DNA of 64,000 bases from Pseudomonas sp. NBRC 111124 (GTDB taxonomy: Bacteria > Pseudomonadota > Gammaproteobacteria > Pseudomonadales > Pseudomonadaceae). The notes beneath the pieces were generated by a model. The model ran no database searches. It saw only the letters and a list, made by a program, of their open reading frames with translations, and was not told where the DNA came from. Shown piece after piece: positions 41,277 through 52,600 of this stretch (position 1 is its first letter; each line of letters begins with the position of its first letter). The translations under genes were made by a program, and so were the position numbers. Where the stretch lies: positions 19,307 to 83,306 of the forward strand of contig NZ_BCBA01000059.1 of assembly GCF_001320245.1 (NCBI RefSeq), read 5' to 3'.

Positions 41277-41673
41277 CGGCCTGGCGGTACAGCGGCAGGA
41301 TCAGGTCGCGGGTCAGCGGCGCAAGCTCCACCCTGGCTGCCTGATCGGCGGCCAGCCACAGCACTTCTTCGATCTCCGCCGCCGGGGCTACGGCCTCGGC
41401 ACTGTCGACGCGGAACAGCTCGGCCTGCACCTCGAAGCCTGGCTCGTTGGCGGCTGGCGCGCTGAACTGGCCCAGGTGGACCGCCTGGGCGGGGTCGATA
41501 CGCAGGCCCAGTTCTTCAAACAACTCGCGTGCCAGCGCCTGAACAGGCGACTCACCAGCATCGATCTTGCCACCTGGCTGCATGAACGCCTGGGTGCCGC
41601 GTTTGCGTACCAGCAGGGTGCGGCCTTGCGGGTCGATCAACAGGGCGGCGGCGATGCGGATGATATTGGGCAT
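41260..41673 (-). CDS. Nudix hydrolase
   Basis: 137 residues with a complete Nudix box GGKIDAGESPVQALARELFEELGL (G-x5-E-x7-REUxEExGU). It hydrolyses a nucleoside diphosphate-linked substrate, identity unknown (MutT-like housecleaning is possible). Overlaps the 3' end of metR antisense; divergent from lhr. Confidence 0.93.
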   Translation of the reverse strand: MPNIIRIAAALLIDPQGRTLLVRKRGTQAFMQPGGKIDAGESPVQALARELFEELGLRIDPAQAVHLGQFSAPAANEPGFEVQAELFRVDSAEAVAPAAEIEEVLWLAADQAARVELAPLTRDLILPLYRQAVSVPR

Positions 41674-41763
41674 GGGTGAGCTCGCGCAAAAGGCGACAGT
41701 CTACAGAAGATCAACGACGAACGGCCCCTTGCCAACCCGTCGTTCACCCGCCATAACCAAGTC

Positions 41764-44700
41764 ATGAACCTGCCAGCCCACCAGCACCCCGTGCTTGAAC
41801 TGTTCCACCCGGCCGTCGGCACCTGGTTCCGTCGCCATTTCGCCACGGTCACCGATGCCCAGGCCCGTGCCTGGCCGCTGATCCATGCCGGGCAATCGCT
41901 GCTGCTCGCCGCGCCGACCGGCTCGGGCAAGACCTTGAGCGCGTTCCTGGCCGTGCTCGACGAACTGGTCCGCGAGGGCCTTGAGCATGACGGCGAGCTG
42001 CCTGCGCAGACCCAGGTGGTCTACGTGTCCCCACTCAAGGCGCTGTCCAACGACATCCGCCTGAACCTGCAGGCCCCGCTCGAGGGCATCAGCCAGGCCC
42101 TTGAAGGCCAGGGTCTGAAAGCACCGCGCATCACCACTGCCGTCCGCACTGGCGATACCCCGCAGAAGGAGCGTGCGGCGATGCGCAAGCTGGCGCCGCA
42201 TATTCTGGTCACCACGCCCGAATCGCTGTACGTGCTGATGGGCTCGGCTTCCGGCCGTGAAGGCCTGGCCAGCGTGCACACAGTGATCGTCGACGAGATC
42301 CACGCCCTGGCCGGCAACAAGCGTGGCGCCCACCTGGCGCTGACCCTGGAACGCCTGCAGGCCCTGTGTGGGCGCCCACTACGACGCATCGGCCTGTCTG
42401 CCACCCAGCGCCCGGTTGAGCGCGTGGCGCAGTTTCTGGTCGGCCGGCAACGCCCTTGTGCAATTATCGATGTCGGTCATGCGCGCCAGCGCGACCTCGC
42501 CATCGAAGTGCCCCCGGTGCCGCTCGGCGCGGTCATGGCCACGGACGTCTGGGGTCTGGTGTACGACCGTCTGGCCGACTTGGCGCGAGCGCATCGCACC
42601 ACACTGGTATTCGTCAACACCCGGCGTCTGGCCGAACGCATTACCCGTCATCTCAGCGACCGCCTCGGCAAGGAGGCAGTGGCCGCGCACCATGGCAGCC
42701 TGGCCAAGGAGCTGCGCCTGGACGCCGAACAGCGCTTGAAAAACGGCCAACTGCAAATGCTGGTGGCCACCGCCTCGCTGGAGCTGGGTATCGACATCGG
42801 TGATGTCGACCTTGTGTGCCAGATCGAGTCGCCTGGCTCGATTGCCGCTTTCCTGCAGCGTGTCGGCCGCTCCGGGCACCAGGTCGATGGCATCCCCAAG
42901 GGACGGCTGTTCGCCACCTCGCGCGACGACCTGATCGAATGCGTCGCGTTGCTCGATTGCATTCGCCTTGGCGAACTGGATGAGCTGCACATTCCCGACG
43001 CACCGCTGGATGTGCTGGCCCAGCAGATCGTCGCCGAAGCCAGCAATCAAACCTGGCAGGAGCAGGCACTGTTCGACATCCTGCGCCAGGCGACGCCCTA
43101 TGCCGAACTTGACCCGGCCCACTACCAGGCGCTGCTGAGCATGCTCGCCGAGGGCTACAACGGTCGCTTGGGCATCCGCAGTGCCTACCTGCATCGTGAC
43201 GCGGTCAGCGGCACCCTGCGCGGTCGCCGCGGCAGCCAACTGACCGCGCTCACCAGCGGCGGCACCATCCCCGAGACGGCCGACTACGCCGTGCTGCTCG
43301 AACCGCAGGCGCTGAACATCGGCAGCGTCAATGAAGACTTCGCCGTGGAGAGCATCGCCGGCGATATCTTCCAGCTGGGCAATGCGTCGTACCGCATCCT
43401 GCGGGTCGAGCCCGGCCGGGTGCGGGTCGAGGACGCCCAGGGCCTGCCACCCACCATTCCGTTCTGGCTGGGCGAAGCGCCGGGGCGCAGCAATGAGCTG
43501 TCCGCCGCAGTCGCCCGCTTGCAGGCACGCATCGACGATCAGTTGGCACACAGCGAAGGGGACCTCGCCCCGGTGCTGCTGTGGCTGCAGGCATCGTTCG
43601 ATTTGAGCGAGGCCAGCGCCAGTCAGCTGCTCGACTATCTGGGCCGCACCCGCGAGGTACTCGGCGCCCTGCCCTCGCAGCAGACCTTGGTAATGGAGCG
43701 CTTTTTCGACGAGTCCGGCGGCACCCAGCTGATCATCCATTCACCTTATGGCAGCCGTATCAACCGCGCCTGGGGCCTGGCCCTGCGCAAGCGCTTCTGC
43801 CGCACGTTCAACTTCGAGCTGCAGGCTGCGGCCAGCGAAGATGCCATCGTGCTGTCGCTGTCGACCAGCCACAGCTTCGAACTCGATGAAGTGTGGCGCT
43901 ACCTCAACAGCCGCAGCGCCGAGCAAATCCTCATCCAGGCCCTGCTCGACGCCCCGTTGTTCGGCGTGCGCTGGCGCTGGAACGCCGGCGTGGCCATGGC
44001 CCTGCCGCGCTTCGTCGGCGGGCGCAAGGTGGCGCCGCAGATCCAGCGCATGAAGAGCGAGGACCTGATTGCCGCCGTGTTCCCTGACCAGATCGCCTGC
44101 CTGGAAAACATCGTCGGCGAGCGGCAGATCCCCGATCACCCGCTGGTCGAGCAGACCCTCGACGACTGCCTGCACGACGCCCTGGACAGCAAAGGCTGGC
44201 TGGCCCTGCTGCGGCGCATGGAGAACGGCCAGGTGCGCCTGTTGTGCCGCGACCTGCCAGCGCCCTCACCCCTGGCCTCGGCCATTCTCAATGCCAGGCC
44301 ATACACCTTCCTCGACGACGCGCCACTGGAAGAGCGGCGCACACAGGCGGTGCTCAACCGGCGCTGGAACGAGGTGCACAGCGGTGATGACCTGGGCGCA
44401 CTGGATACCGATGCGATAGCCGCGGTGCAGGCCGAAGCCTGGCCGCAGCCGGGCAATGCCGACGAAATGCACGAGGCGCTGATGAGCCTGGGTGCCATCA
44501 GCCATGACGAGGTCCAGGCCAACCCCAGCTGGGACCTGCTGCTGCGCCAGCTGGCCAAGGCCGGGCGTGCCGTGCGCCTGGCCGATGAACAACTCTGGCT
44601 GGCGCGCGAGCGCCTGAGCCTGCTGCAAACACTGTATCCGGCTGCGCGCCGGGCGCCTGCGCTGGACGTACTGCCCGGCTTCGACCAGGCCATCGACCCG

Positions 44701-46059
44701 GACAGCGCACTGACCGAACTGCTGCGTAGCCGCTTGAGCGGCCACGGCCCGCTGAGCGTGGCACAGATTGCCGCACCACTGGGCAAGCCTGCGGTTGAAG
44801 TCGAGCAGGCGCTGGCCCGCCTGGAAGCCGAAGGCTACGTACTGCGTGGCCACTTCACCCCTGGAGCGCTGGACCTGCAATGGTGCGAGCGCCACCTGCT
44901 GGCACGCATCCATCGCTACACCGTGAAACGCCTGCGCCAAGAGATCGAGCCGGTCAGCCTGCAGGACCTCATGCGCTTTCTGTTCGACTGGCAGCACCTG
45001 GCCCCTGATGAGCGCCTGCGTGGCCCGGATGCGGTAGCCGAAGTGCTGGGCCAGTTGCAGGGCTTTCCGAGTGCGGCCGGCGCCTGGGAAGCTGAACTGC
45101 TGCCCGCACGAATCAAGGACTACAGCCCGCACTGGCTGGACGATGCCTGCCGCAGCGGGCAGTTTGCCTGGAGCAGGCTGGCGGCGACGCTGGCGAGCAA
45201 TACCTTGTCGAGCACGCCGTTGGTGTTGCTGCCGCGTGAGCATATGGGGTTATGGCGTAGCCTCGCCCCTGAGCCAGCGCCAGAAGCACTTGGCGGGCGG
45301 GCACAACGGGTGCTGCAAGCGCTGCAGGCGCAGGGTGCGTTGTTTTTCGACGAACTGACCGTGGAAGCCCACCTGCTGCCCAGCGAGCTGGAAACGGCGC
45401 TGCAGGAGTTGGTTGGTGCCGGCCTGGTGGGTGCCGACAGTTTCACCGGCCTGCGCAGCCTGATTACTCCGGCGGCGAAGCGAACATCGCGAAACAGCCG
45501 GCGCGGCCATCCGCCACTGTCCAGCAGCATGGCCCACGCCGGGCGCTGGGCCTTGTTGCGTCGGGGCGGCGGCACTGTCGACGAGCACCAACGCCTGGAG
45601 CACATCGCCCGCGCCTTGCTGCGGCGCTATGGAGTGGTCTGCTGGCGGTTGCTGGAGCGAGAGAGCGATGTGCTGCCGCCGTGGCGTGAACTGCTACGTT
45701 GCTACCACCGGTTGGAAGCCCGTGGGGAAATTCGTGGTGGGCGCTTCATTGCCGGGTTGGCGGGTGAGCAATTCGCCTTGCCGGAGGCGGTCGGGTTGCT
45801 GAGGCAGGTGCGGCGGCGAGCATTGAATGCAGCGTTGGTGGTGGTGAGTGCGAGCGACCCGCTGAACCTGATCGGGTCGTTGCTGCCTGGGACGAAAGTG
45901 CCTGCTGTCGGTGGCAACCGGCTGCTGTATCGCGATGGCGTACCCGTGGCAGTGCGGGTGGCGGGGCGGTACAGCTATCTGGTGGAGGGATCGGTACAGG
46001 AGCACGCGAGCTGGAAGCAGATATTGCTGCGTACGCCGACGGGATTTCAGCGCCTTTGA
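41764..46059 (+). CDS. lhr: Large DEAD/DEAH-box helicase Lhr
   Basis: 1431-residue superfamily 2 DNA helicase of the Lhr (large helicase-related) group, implicated in DNA repair and stress responses. Motif I APTGSGKT, motif II DEIH, motif III SATQ, motif V SLELGIDIGDVDLV and motif VI LQRVGRSGHQ lie in the first ~380 residues. A winged-helix and beta-barrel core follows, and then a long C-terminal region, so this is the full-length bacterial form. ATG 41764. A lone gene; the downstream gene starts 128 bases later. Confidence 0.95.
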   Translation: MNLPAHQHPVLELFHPAVGTWFRRHFATVTDAQARAWPLIHAGQSLLLAAPTGSGKTLSAFLAVLDELVREGLEHDGELPAQTQVVYVSPLKALSNDIRLNLQAPLEGISQALEGQGLKAPRITTAVRTGDTPQKERAAMRKLAPHILVTTPESLYVLMGSASGREGLASVHTVIVDEIHALAGNKRGAHLALTLERLQALCGRPLRRIGLSATQRPVERVAQFLVGRQRPCAIIDVGHARQRDLAIEVPPVPLGAVMATDVWGLVYDRLADLARAHRTTLVFVNTRRLAERITRHLSDRLGKEAVAAHHGSLAKELRLDAEQRLKNGQLQMLVATASLELGIDIGDVDLVCQIESPGSIAAFLQRVGRSGHQVDGIPKGRLFATSRDDLIECVALLDCIRLGELDELHIPDAPLDVLAQQIVAEASNQTWQEQALFDILRQATPYAELDPAHYQALLSMLAEGYNGRLGIRSAYLHRDAVSGTLRGRRGSQLTALTSGGTIPETADYAVLLEPQALNIGSVNEDFAVESIAGDIFQLGNASYRILRVEPGRVRVEDAQGLPPTIPFWLGEAPGRSNELSAAVARLQARIDDQLAHSEGDLAPVLLWLQASFDLSEASASQLLDYLGRTREVLGALPSQQTLVMERFFDESGGTQLIIHSPYGSRINRAWGLALRKRFCRTFNFELQAAASEDAIVLSLSTSHSFELDEVWRYLNSRSAEQILIQALLDAPLFGVRWRWNAGVAMALPRFVGGRKVAPQIQRMKSEDLIAAVFPDQIACLENIVGERQIPDHPLVEQTLDDCLHDALDSKGWLALLRRMENGQVRLLCRDLPAPSPLASAILNARPYTFLDDAPLEERRTQAVLNRRWNEVHSGDDLGALDTDAIAAVQAEAWPQPGNADEMHEALMSLGAISHDEVQANPSWDLLLRQLAKAGRAVRLADEQLWLARERLSLLQTLYPAARRAPALDVLPGFDQAIDPDSALTELLRSRLSGHGPLSVAQIAAPLGKPAVEVEQALARLEAEGYVLRGHFTPGALDLQWCERHLLARIHRYTVKRLRQEIEPVSLQDLMRFLFDWQHLAPDERLRGPDAVAEVLGQLQGFPSAAGAWEAELLPARIKDYSPHWLDDACRSGQFAWSRLAATLASNTLSSTPLVLLPREHMGLWRSLAPEPAPEALGGRAQRVLQALQAQGALFFDELTVEAHLLPSELETALQELVGAGLVGADSFTGLRSLITPAAKRTSRNSRRGHPPLSSSMAHAGRWALLRRGGGTVDEHQRLEHIARALLRRYGVVCWRLLERESDVLPPWRELLRCYHRLEARGEIRGGRFIAGLAGEQFALPEAVGLLRQVRRRALNAALVVVSASDPLNLIGSLLPGTKVPAVGGNRLLYRDGVPVAVRVAGRYSYLVEGSVQEHASWKQILLRTPTGFQRL

Positions 46060-46186
46060 GATCGAGCGCCGCCGGACGAGAATGATTTTCGCTACCCCGA
46101 TTTTAATTTGCAGCGCCATGCAACTTGGCTATGGTCGGGGTTTGCCCCAGGCCCTGAGCCTGACCGCGCCATCGCAAGGACCCCGT

Positions 46187-47806
46187 ATGAGCCTGTCACT
46201 TCTCAGCCGTTATGCCTTCTTCACCGCCTGTGTACTGTTCACCCTGGCGAGCCTGCCGTTCCTGCACCACGAATGGCTGTGGCCGTTCACCCTGGTCACT
46301 GCGGTGCTCAGCCTGATCGGGGTATTCGACCTCATGCAGCAACGCCACGCGGTGCGCCGCAACTACCCGATTCTCGGCAACATCCGCTACCTGGTAGAGG
46401 CCATCCGCCCGGAAATTCGCCAGTACCTGCTGGAAGCCGACAGCGACGCCCTGCCCTTCTCCCGCGCCCAGCGCTCGCTGGTGTACGCCCGGGCCAAGAA
46501 TGAGGCCTCGGACAAACCCTTCGGCACCCTGATCGACGTCTACGAGTCGGGCTTTGAGTTCATCGGCCATTCCATGCGCCCGGCGCCACTGACCGACCCG
46601 GCCAGCTTCCGGGTCATCGTGGGCGGCCCGCAGTGTAGCCAGCCGTATTCAGCTTCGATCTTCAACATTTCTGCCATGAGCTTCGGCTCACTCAGCGCCA
46701 ACGCCATCCGCGCATTGAACAAAGGCGCCAAGCTGGGCAACTTCCACCATGACACCGGCGAAGGCAGCATCAGCCCTTATCATCGCGAGAACGGTGGCGA
46801 CCTGGTGTGGGAGCTGGGCAGCGGTTACTTTGGCTGCCGCACCGCCGACGGCCGCTTCGACCCGGAACGCTTCGCCGCCCAGGCCCGCACCCCGCAGGTG
46901 CGGATGATCGAGATCAAGATGAGCCAGGGTGCCAAACCGGGCCACGGCGGCATCCTGCCCAAGCACAAGGTGACCCAGGAGATCGCCGAAACCCGTGGCG
47001 TGCTGATGGGCGAGGACTGCATCTCGCCATCGCGTCACAGCGCCTTCTCCACCCCGATCGAGATGATGCACTTCATCGCCCAACTGCGTGAGCTGTCCGG
47101 TGGCAAGCCGGTGGGTTTCAAGTTCTGCCTCGGCCACCCATGGGAATTCATGGGCATCGCCAAGGCTATGCTGGAAACCGGCATCCTGCCCGACTTCATC
47201 GTGGTCGATGGCAAGGAAGGCGGTACCGGCGCCGCGCCGGTGGAGTTCACCGACCACATCGGCGTGCCGCTGCGCGAAGGGCTGCTATTTGTGCACAACA
47301 CCCTGGTCGGCTTGAACCTGCGCGACAAGATCAAGCTCGGTGCCAGCGGCAAGATCGTCAGCGCCTTCGACATCGCCAGCGTGCTGGCCATCGGCGCCGA
47401 CTGGGCCAACTCGGCGCGCGGCTTCATGTTCGCCATCGGCTGCATCCAGTCGCAAAGCTGCCACACCAACAAGTGCCCGACCGGCGTTGCCACCCAAGAC
47501 CCGCTGCGTCAGCGCGCACTGGTGGTGCCAGACAAGGCCCAGCGGGTGTTGAACTTCCATCACAATACCTTGCGCGCACTGGCCGAAATGCTCGCAGCAG
47601 CGGGCCTTGAGCACCCGGCGCAGCTGGAGGCCAAGCACCTGGTACGGCGCGTATCGGCCACCGAGATCAAGCTGTTCTCACAGATGCATGTGTTCCTCAA
47701 GCCGGGCGAGTTGCTCACCGGCGAGGTCAACGGGCAGTTCTATTCGCGGATGTGGCAGATGGCCCGGGCCGACAGTTTCGAGCCCCACAGCGAAGCGGCG
47801 GCCTGA
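46187..47806 (+). CDS. FMN-binding glutamate synthase family protein, membrane-anchored
   Basis: 539 residues. Two N-terminal hydrophobic helices (SLLSRYAFFTACVLFTLASLPFL and WPFTLVTAVLSLIGVFDLM) precede a GltS-type alpha/beta barrel. Diagnostic blocks are ISAMSFGSLSANAIRALNKGAK, FHHDTGEGSISPYH, PGHGGILPKHKVT, VVDGKEGGTGAAP and a C-terminal cysteine cluster CIQSQSCHTNKCPTGVA for a 3Fe-4S centre. The amidotransferase domain of true GltB is absent, so ammonia is not made in cis; the substrate is uncertain. Start ATG 46187 follows AAGGA; longer frames run into lhr. Confidence 0.9.
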   Translation: MSLSLLSRYAFFTACVLFTLASLPFLHHEWLWPFTLVTAVLSLIGVFDLMQQRHAVRRNYPILGNIRYLVEAIRPEIRQYLLEADSDALPFSRAQRSLVYARAKNEASDKPFGTLIDVYESGFEFIGHSMRPAPLTDPASFRVIVGGPQCSQPYSASIFNISAMSFGSLSANAIRALNKGAKLGNFHHDTGEGSISPYHRENGGDLVWELGSGYFGCRTADGRFDPERFAAQARTPQVRMIEIKMSQGAKPGHGGILPKHKVTQEIAETRGVLMGEDCISPSRHSAFSTPIEMMHFIAQLRELSGGKPVGFKFCLGHPWEFMGIAKAMLETGILPDFIVVDGKEGGTGAAPVEFTDHIGVPLREGLLFVHNTLVGLNLRDKIKLGASGKIVSAFDIASVLAIGADWANSARGFMFAIGCIQSQSCHTNKCPTGVATQDPLRQRALVVPDKAQRVLNFHHNTLRALAEMLAAAGLEHPAQLEAKHLVRRVSATEIKLFSQMHVFLKPGELLTGEVNGQFYSRMWQMARADSFEPHSEAAA

Positions 47807-47810
47807 TAGC

Positions 47811-47834
47811 CCCGGGGCCGCGAGCGGCCCCGGG
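47811..47834. terminator. Hairpin between convergent genes
   Basis: CCCGGGGCCG / CGGCCCCGGG stem with 4-nt loop, followed by TTT on the + strand. Confidence 0.7.
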
Positions 47835-47841
47835 TTTCGGA

Positions 47842-49260
47842 TCAAGAAGCGGTACCCGCCACACCCTGCGCGCCTTTGGGCGCTAGGCTGAACGCGTGAT
47901 ACAGCACCGTCAGCAGCACCAGGAACGCCGGGCCGATGTACAGCGCCACGCGGGTGTCCTCGAAGTAAGCCATCAGGCCCACCACCAGCACCAGGAAGGC
48001 CAGGGCCAGATAAGAGCTCAGCGGCCACAGCCACATGCGGTATTTCAGCGCTTTTTGCTCGGCGGTCGTCAGGCCGGCGCGGAACTTGATCTGCGCCAGC
48101 AGGATCATCACCCAGGTCCAGATCGCCCCGAAGGTGGCAATCGAGGTCACCCAGACGAACACCTTTTCAGGTACCAGGTAGTTGGCCAGCACGCCCAGCA
48201 GCAAGGCGCCGATCGACAGCAGCAGCGCGTTGCGGGGCACACCGCTTTTCGAGGTGCGAGCAAAGGCAGCCGGGGCCTGGCCGTTCTGCGCCAGGCTGTA
48301 GAGCATGCGCCCGGTGCTGAAGATGCCGCCGTTGCACGACGACAGCGCAGCGGTGATCACCACAAAGTTGATGATACCGGCGGCAGTCTTGATCCCTAAG
48401 CGCTCGAAGGTCATGACGAACGGGCTGCCCTGGCTACCGATGCCGTCCCACGGGTAGATCGACAGGATCACGAACAGTGCGCCGACGTAGAACAGCAGGA
48501 TGCGCCAGAACACCGAACCAATGGCCTGGGGGATGGTTTTCTGCGGGTTGCGTGCTTCGCCGGCGGTGAGGCCGATCATTTCAACGCCCAGATAGGCGAA
48601 CATCACCATCTGCAGCGACATCAACACGCCTGTCACGCCATTGGGCATGAAGCCGCCGTTGCTCCACAGGTTGGAGATGCCCAGGGCGACACCCTCATTG
48701 CCGAAGCCGAACGCAATCACGCCGATGCCACCCAGGACCATGGCGATGATGGTGACGATCTTGATCAGGGCGAACCAGAATTCGAACTCACCGAACGCCT
48801 TCACTGCAATCAGGTTGACCGCACCCATGCTGCCCAATGCCATCAAGGCCCAGATCCAGCGCGGCACATCGGGGAACCAGATGCCCATGTAGATGGCCAC
48901 GGCGGTGATTTCCGCCACGCAGGTCACCAGCCACAGGAACCAGTAGTTCCAGCCGGTGAGGAAGCCCGCCAGCGGGCCAAGGTAGTCCTGCGCATAGCGG
49001 CTGAACGAGCCGGCGACCGGGTTGTGCACGGCCATCTCGCCGAGGGCACGCATGATCACCAGGATCGCCAGGCCACCAATGATGTAGGAAAGCATGATCG
49101 CGGGGCCGGCCATCTCGATGGCTTTGGCAGAACCCAGGAAGAGACCGACGCCGATACAGGCGCCCAGCGCCATCAGACGGATGTGCCGTTCACCCAGCTC
49201 ACGCTTGAGCGGGCCGCCCTCGATGGGCTCGGCAGGGGCAGGATGGTTGCCGACTGGCAT
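47842..49260 (-). CDS. Amino acid permease, ProY-like (APC/AAT family)
   Basis: 472-residue, 12-helix proton symporter. The N-terminus RELGERHIRLMALGACIGVGLFLGSAKAIEMAGPAIMLSYIIGG and the motif RALGEMAVHNPVAGSFSRYAQDYLGPLAGFLTGW are diagnostic of the AAT family and closest to ProY/GabP-type carriers. The substrate is not certain from sequence. A perfect CA motif (AATAACAA) lies next to its GAGG ribosome site. Confidence 0.92.
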   Translation of the reverse strand: MPVGNHPAPAEPIEGGPLKRELGERHIRLMALGACIGVGLFLGSAKAIEMAGPAIMLSYIIGGLAILVIMRALGEMAVHNPVAGSFSRYAQDYLGPLAGFLTGWNYWFLWLVTCVAEITAVAIYMGIWFPDVPRWIWALMALGSMGAVNLIAVKAFGEFEFWFALIKIVTIIAMVLGGIGVIAFGFGNEGVALGISNLWSNGGFMPNGVTGVLMSLQMVMFAYLGVEMIGLTAGEARNPQKTIPQAIGSVFWRILLFYVGALFVILSIYPWDGIGSQGSPFVMTFERLGIKTAAGIINFVVITAALSSCNGGIFSTGRMLYSLAQNGQAPAAFARTSKSGVPRNALLLSIGALLLGVLANYLVPEKVFVWVTSIATFGAIWTWVMILLAQIKFRAGLTTAEQKALKYRMWLWPLSSYLALAFLVLVVGLMAYFEDTRVALYIGPAFLVLLTVLYHAFSLAPKGAQGVAGTAS

Positions 49261-49277
49261 AGCAATACAACCTCATT

Positions 49278-49285
49278 TTGTTATT
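49278..49285 (-). promoter_or_regulatory. Crc/Hfq CA motif at permease start
   Basis: The minus strand reads AATAACAA, a full AAYAAYAA match, four bases upstream of the GAGG ribosome site at 49274-49271 and 18 bases before the start codon. Predicts catabolite repression of the permease. Confidence 0.65.
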
Positions 49286-49651
49286 GGATTTGACCTTCGT
49301 GCAGCACCGGCCATGCCGATAGGCGTGGCGTTGGCTTGCCGGGCTGGCCTTGTGGGCCGACCCGTGTGCCGGGCTAGAGCGGCCGGCAGGGCGAAGGGTC
49401 GAGCAGTATAGGAAGTCCGTAACAGGGGTTTTCGCTGTATAAACAGGGAAATTCAGCGAGATTTTCCGCAGGCTGCTGCGCCATGCCCCATTCCATTGCC
49501 ACCCTAACAACATCGCTGCAGGAATGAACCCACACCAAAGCCGCATAGCCCTACGCCAGTTTTCTCCGCTTCCTACAATTTTTTCACCTGCTCCCGTCAA
49601 CGTCTAAGCTTCAGACAAGCAAGACGAAAATACCTGGCCGGACAGAAGACT
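49286..49651. promoter_or_regulatory. Divergent upstream region of permease and penicillin-binding protein
   Basis: About 370 bases with no gene. A short palindrome CTGTATAAACAG lies at 49434-49445. AT-rich stretches near 49425-49475 and 49565-49585 probably hold promoters. No confident operator. Confidence 0.35.
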
Positions 49652-52600
49652 ATGGGCGCACTGTGGCAATCGGAACCAACCAGAACGGAAGCATCTGAAG
49701 CATCTCCGGCCAAGACGCCACAACCGCAGCCCCCACGTCAGCGCAGGCTTTGGTGGCGGCTGATTTTCCTGATCCTGCTGGTTGCTCTGATCGCCATCGG
49801 TTTCGCTGCCTACGACGAGTTTCGCACCTCCAACCTGCAGTCGCGCGAATTCAGCAAGCTGGCCACCACCCTCACCTATTCGCTGAAGGCAGGGCCAAGC
49901 GATGCCATCATCTATCCGGGTGACGGGCCATTTGACAAGCGCCTGGGCTACAGCGGACTGGGCGAGTTTCTGCCGCGCCTGCTGAAGCGCGACTACCTGA
50001 TCAGCGAACAGGTACAGTTCTCCCCGGCCCTGATGCGCTATGTCGATCACGGCCTGTTTGCCCCCTACATCGAGAAGATCCAGGCCGGCCTGTCGATTAC
50101 CGACTGCCGCGGCGACGTGCTGTACCAGTACAACTACCCGCAGCACTTGTACCCCGATTTCGACGCCATCCCACCGGTGATAGTCAACAGTCTGCTGTTC
50201 ATCGAAAACCGCGACCTGCTCGATACCAAGGACGTGAAAAACAACCCGGCCGTCGACTGGCCGCGCTTTGCCAAAGCCGCCTACAGCCAGGTGGCCAAAT
50301 ACCTGGCCCTGCCCGGCCAGTCGGCCGGTGGTAGTACCCTCGCCACCCAACTGGAGAAGTACCGCCATTCGCCGGATGGCCTGACCGTCAATGGTGCCGA
50401 GAAGATCCGCCAGATGATTTCGGCCAGCGTGCGCGCCTACCAGGGCGGCCCCGATACCAGCGAAGCACGCCACCGGATCGTGCGTGACTACCTCAACAGC
50501 GTGCCGCTGTCGGCAGTGCCAGGGCACGGCGAGGTGCATGGCATGGCCGAAGGGCTGCGGGTCTGGTACGGCGCCGATTTCGATCAGGTCAACCAGGCGC
50601 TGACCGCCACCACCACGGACTCTGAAAGCATGGCCGCACGTGGCCTGGCCCTGCGCCAGGTGCTGTCGCTGATGATCGCCCAGCGCCGCCCTTCGCATTA
50701 CCTGTCCAAAGGCCGCGTCGAACTGGCCGAGCTTACCGACTCGCACATCCGCGTGCTGGCAGCCAACCACATCATCGATCAACCACTGGCCGATGCGGCG
50801 CTGGCCAGCAAAGCGGTGTACCGTGACTGGGTCGCCCAGCCGACCATCGTGCCGATCATTACCAACAAAGGCATCAGCCTGGCCCGCAACCGCCTGGCGG
50901 CCATGCTCAACCGCCCGCTGTACGACCTCGACCGCCTTGACGTGTCAGCCACCAGCACCCTGCAGGCCGACCTGCAGTTGCAGGTCAGCCAATACCTGAA
51001 AAACCTTGCCGACCCGGAGTTCGCGGCACAGATGGGCCTGATTGGCGAACGCCTGCTCACCGCCAAGACCACCGATCAGGTGAGCTACAGTTTCACCTTG
51101 TTCGAGCGCACTGCCGATGGCTCGCGGGTACGGGTGCAGACCGACAGTACCAACCAGCCCTTCGACATCAACGAAGGCAGCAAGCTGGAGCTGGGCTCGA
51201 CCGCCAAGCTGCGGGTGCTCACGACTTACCTGGAAATAATCGCCGAACTGCACGACAAGTACGCCGGCAAGCCTGCCGCCGAGTTGAAAAAAGTCGACGT
51301 CGCCGAACTGGACCGCATCACCCAATGGTCGTTGGAATGGTTGGCGCAAAACAGCAAGAACCAGAGCCTTGACGCCATGCTTGATGCGGCGTTGGAGCGC
51401 AAGTACTCGGCCAACACTGGCGAAGCCTTCTTCACCGGTGGCGGTATGCATGTGTTCAACAACTTCCGCAAGGAAGACAACAACCGCAACCCGACCCTCA
51501 AGGATGCCCTGCGCGAGTCGATCAACCTGCCGTTCATCCGTCTGATGCGCGATCTGGTCCGTTACGTCACCTACCAGCAACCGTTCAACCGCGTACCGCT
51601 GCTCAAGGACGATTCCGACCCGCGCCGCCAGGAATACCTGGCGCGCTTCGCCGACAAGGAAGGCACCAGTTACCTGATGCGTTTCTGGAAGAAATACCAG
51701 CGCAAGACCTCCCAACAGCGCCTGGACACCTTCCTCGACAGCATGCGCGCCACCCCGCAGCGCCTGGCCGCCGTGCACCGCTACCTGTTCCCGGAAGCTG
51801 GCCAGGAAACCTTCAATGCTTTTGTCCGCGCCCACAGCAAGGACGACAAGATCGCCTTGGGCAAACTCACCGACGGCAAGCTGGCGGAAATGTACGAAGC
51901 CTACGGCCCCGGCAAGTACGACCTGCCCGACCAAGGCTACATCGCCAAGGTGCACCCGCTAGACCTGTGGCTGCTCGGCTACCTGCTGAAGCAGCCGAGT
52001 TCCACGCTCACCGAGATGGTCAATGCCAGCCATTTCGAGCGCCAGGAAGTCTATAGCTGGCTGTTCAAGAGCCGACATCAGGGTGCCCGTGACAGCCGCA
52101 TCCGCACCATGGTCGAGATCGAGGCGTTCCTCGATATCCATCAACGCTGGAAGCGCGTGGGTTATCCGTTCGATCACCTGGTGCCCTCACTGGCCACCGC
52201 CATCGGCAGCTCCGGCGACCGCCCGGCCGCGCTGTCGGAACTGGTCGGCATCATTCAGAACGACGGCGTGCGCCTGCCCACGCTGCGCATCGACACCCTG
52301 CACTTCGCTGCCAATACACCCTACGAGACCAAGCTGGTCAGCGACCCGGACCGGGGTGTGCGTATTCTGCCGGTGGAAGTGGCGCGGGCGCTGAAAGGCG
52401 CCATGTCGCAGGTGGTCGATGCCGGTACCGCGAGGCGCATCTCCGGCAGCTTCAAGCTTAATGACGGCACTCCGCTGGTGATGGGCGGCAAGACCGGTAC
52501 GGGCGACAACCGTATCGAAAGCTTCGGCGCGGGTGGCCGGCTGATCGGCTCGCGCTCGCTCAACCGCACCGCTACGTTCGTATTTTTCCTCGGCGACAAC

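Noticed and set aside
45911..46186. N-terminal extension of the glutamate-synthase-like protein
   Set aside because: It would run through the end of lhr in another frame. ATG 46187 has AAGGA and gives the natural membrane-anchor start.
49434..49445. CTGTATAAACAG as a LexA box
   Set aside because: LexA needs CTG-N10-CAG; here the spacing is N6.
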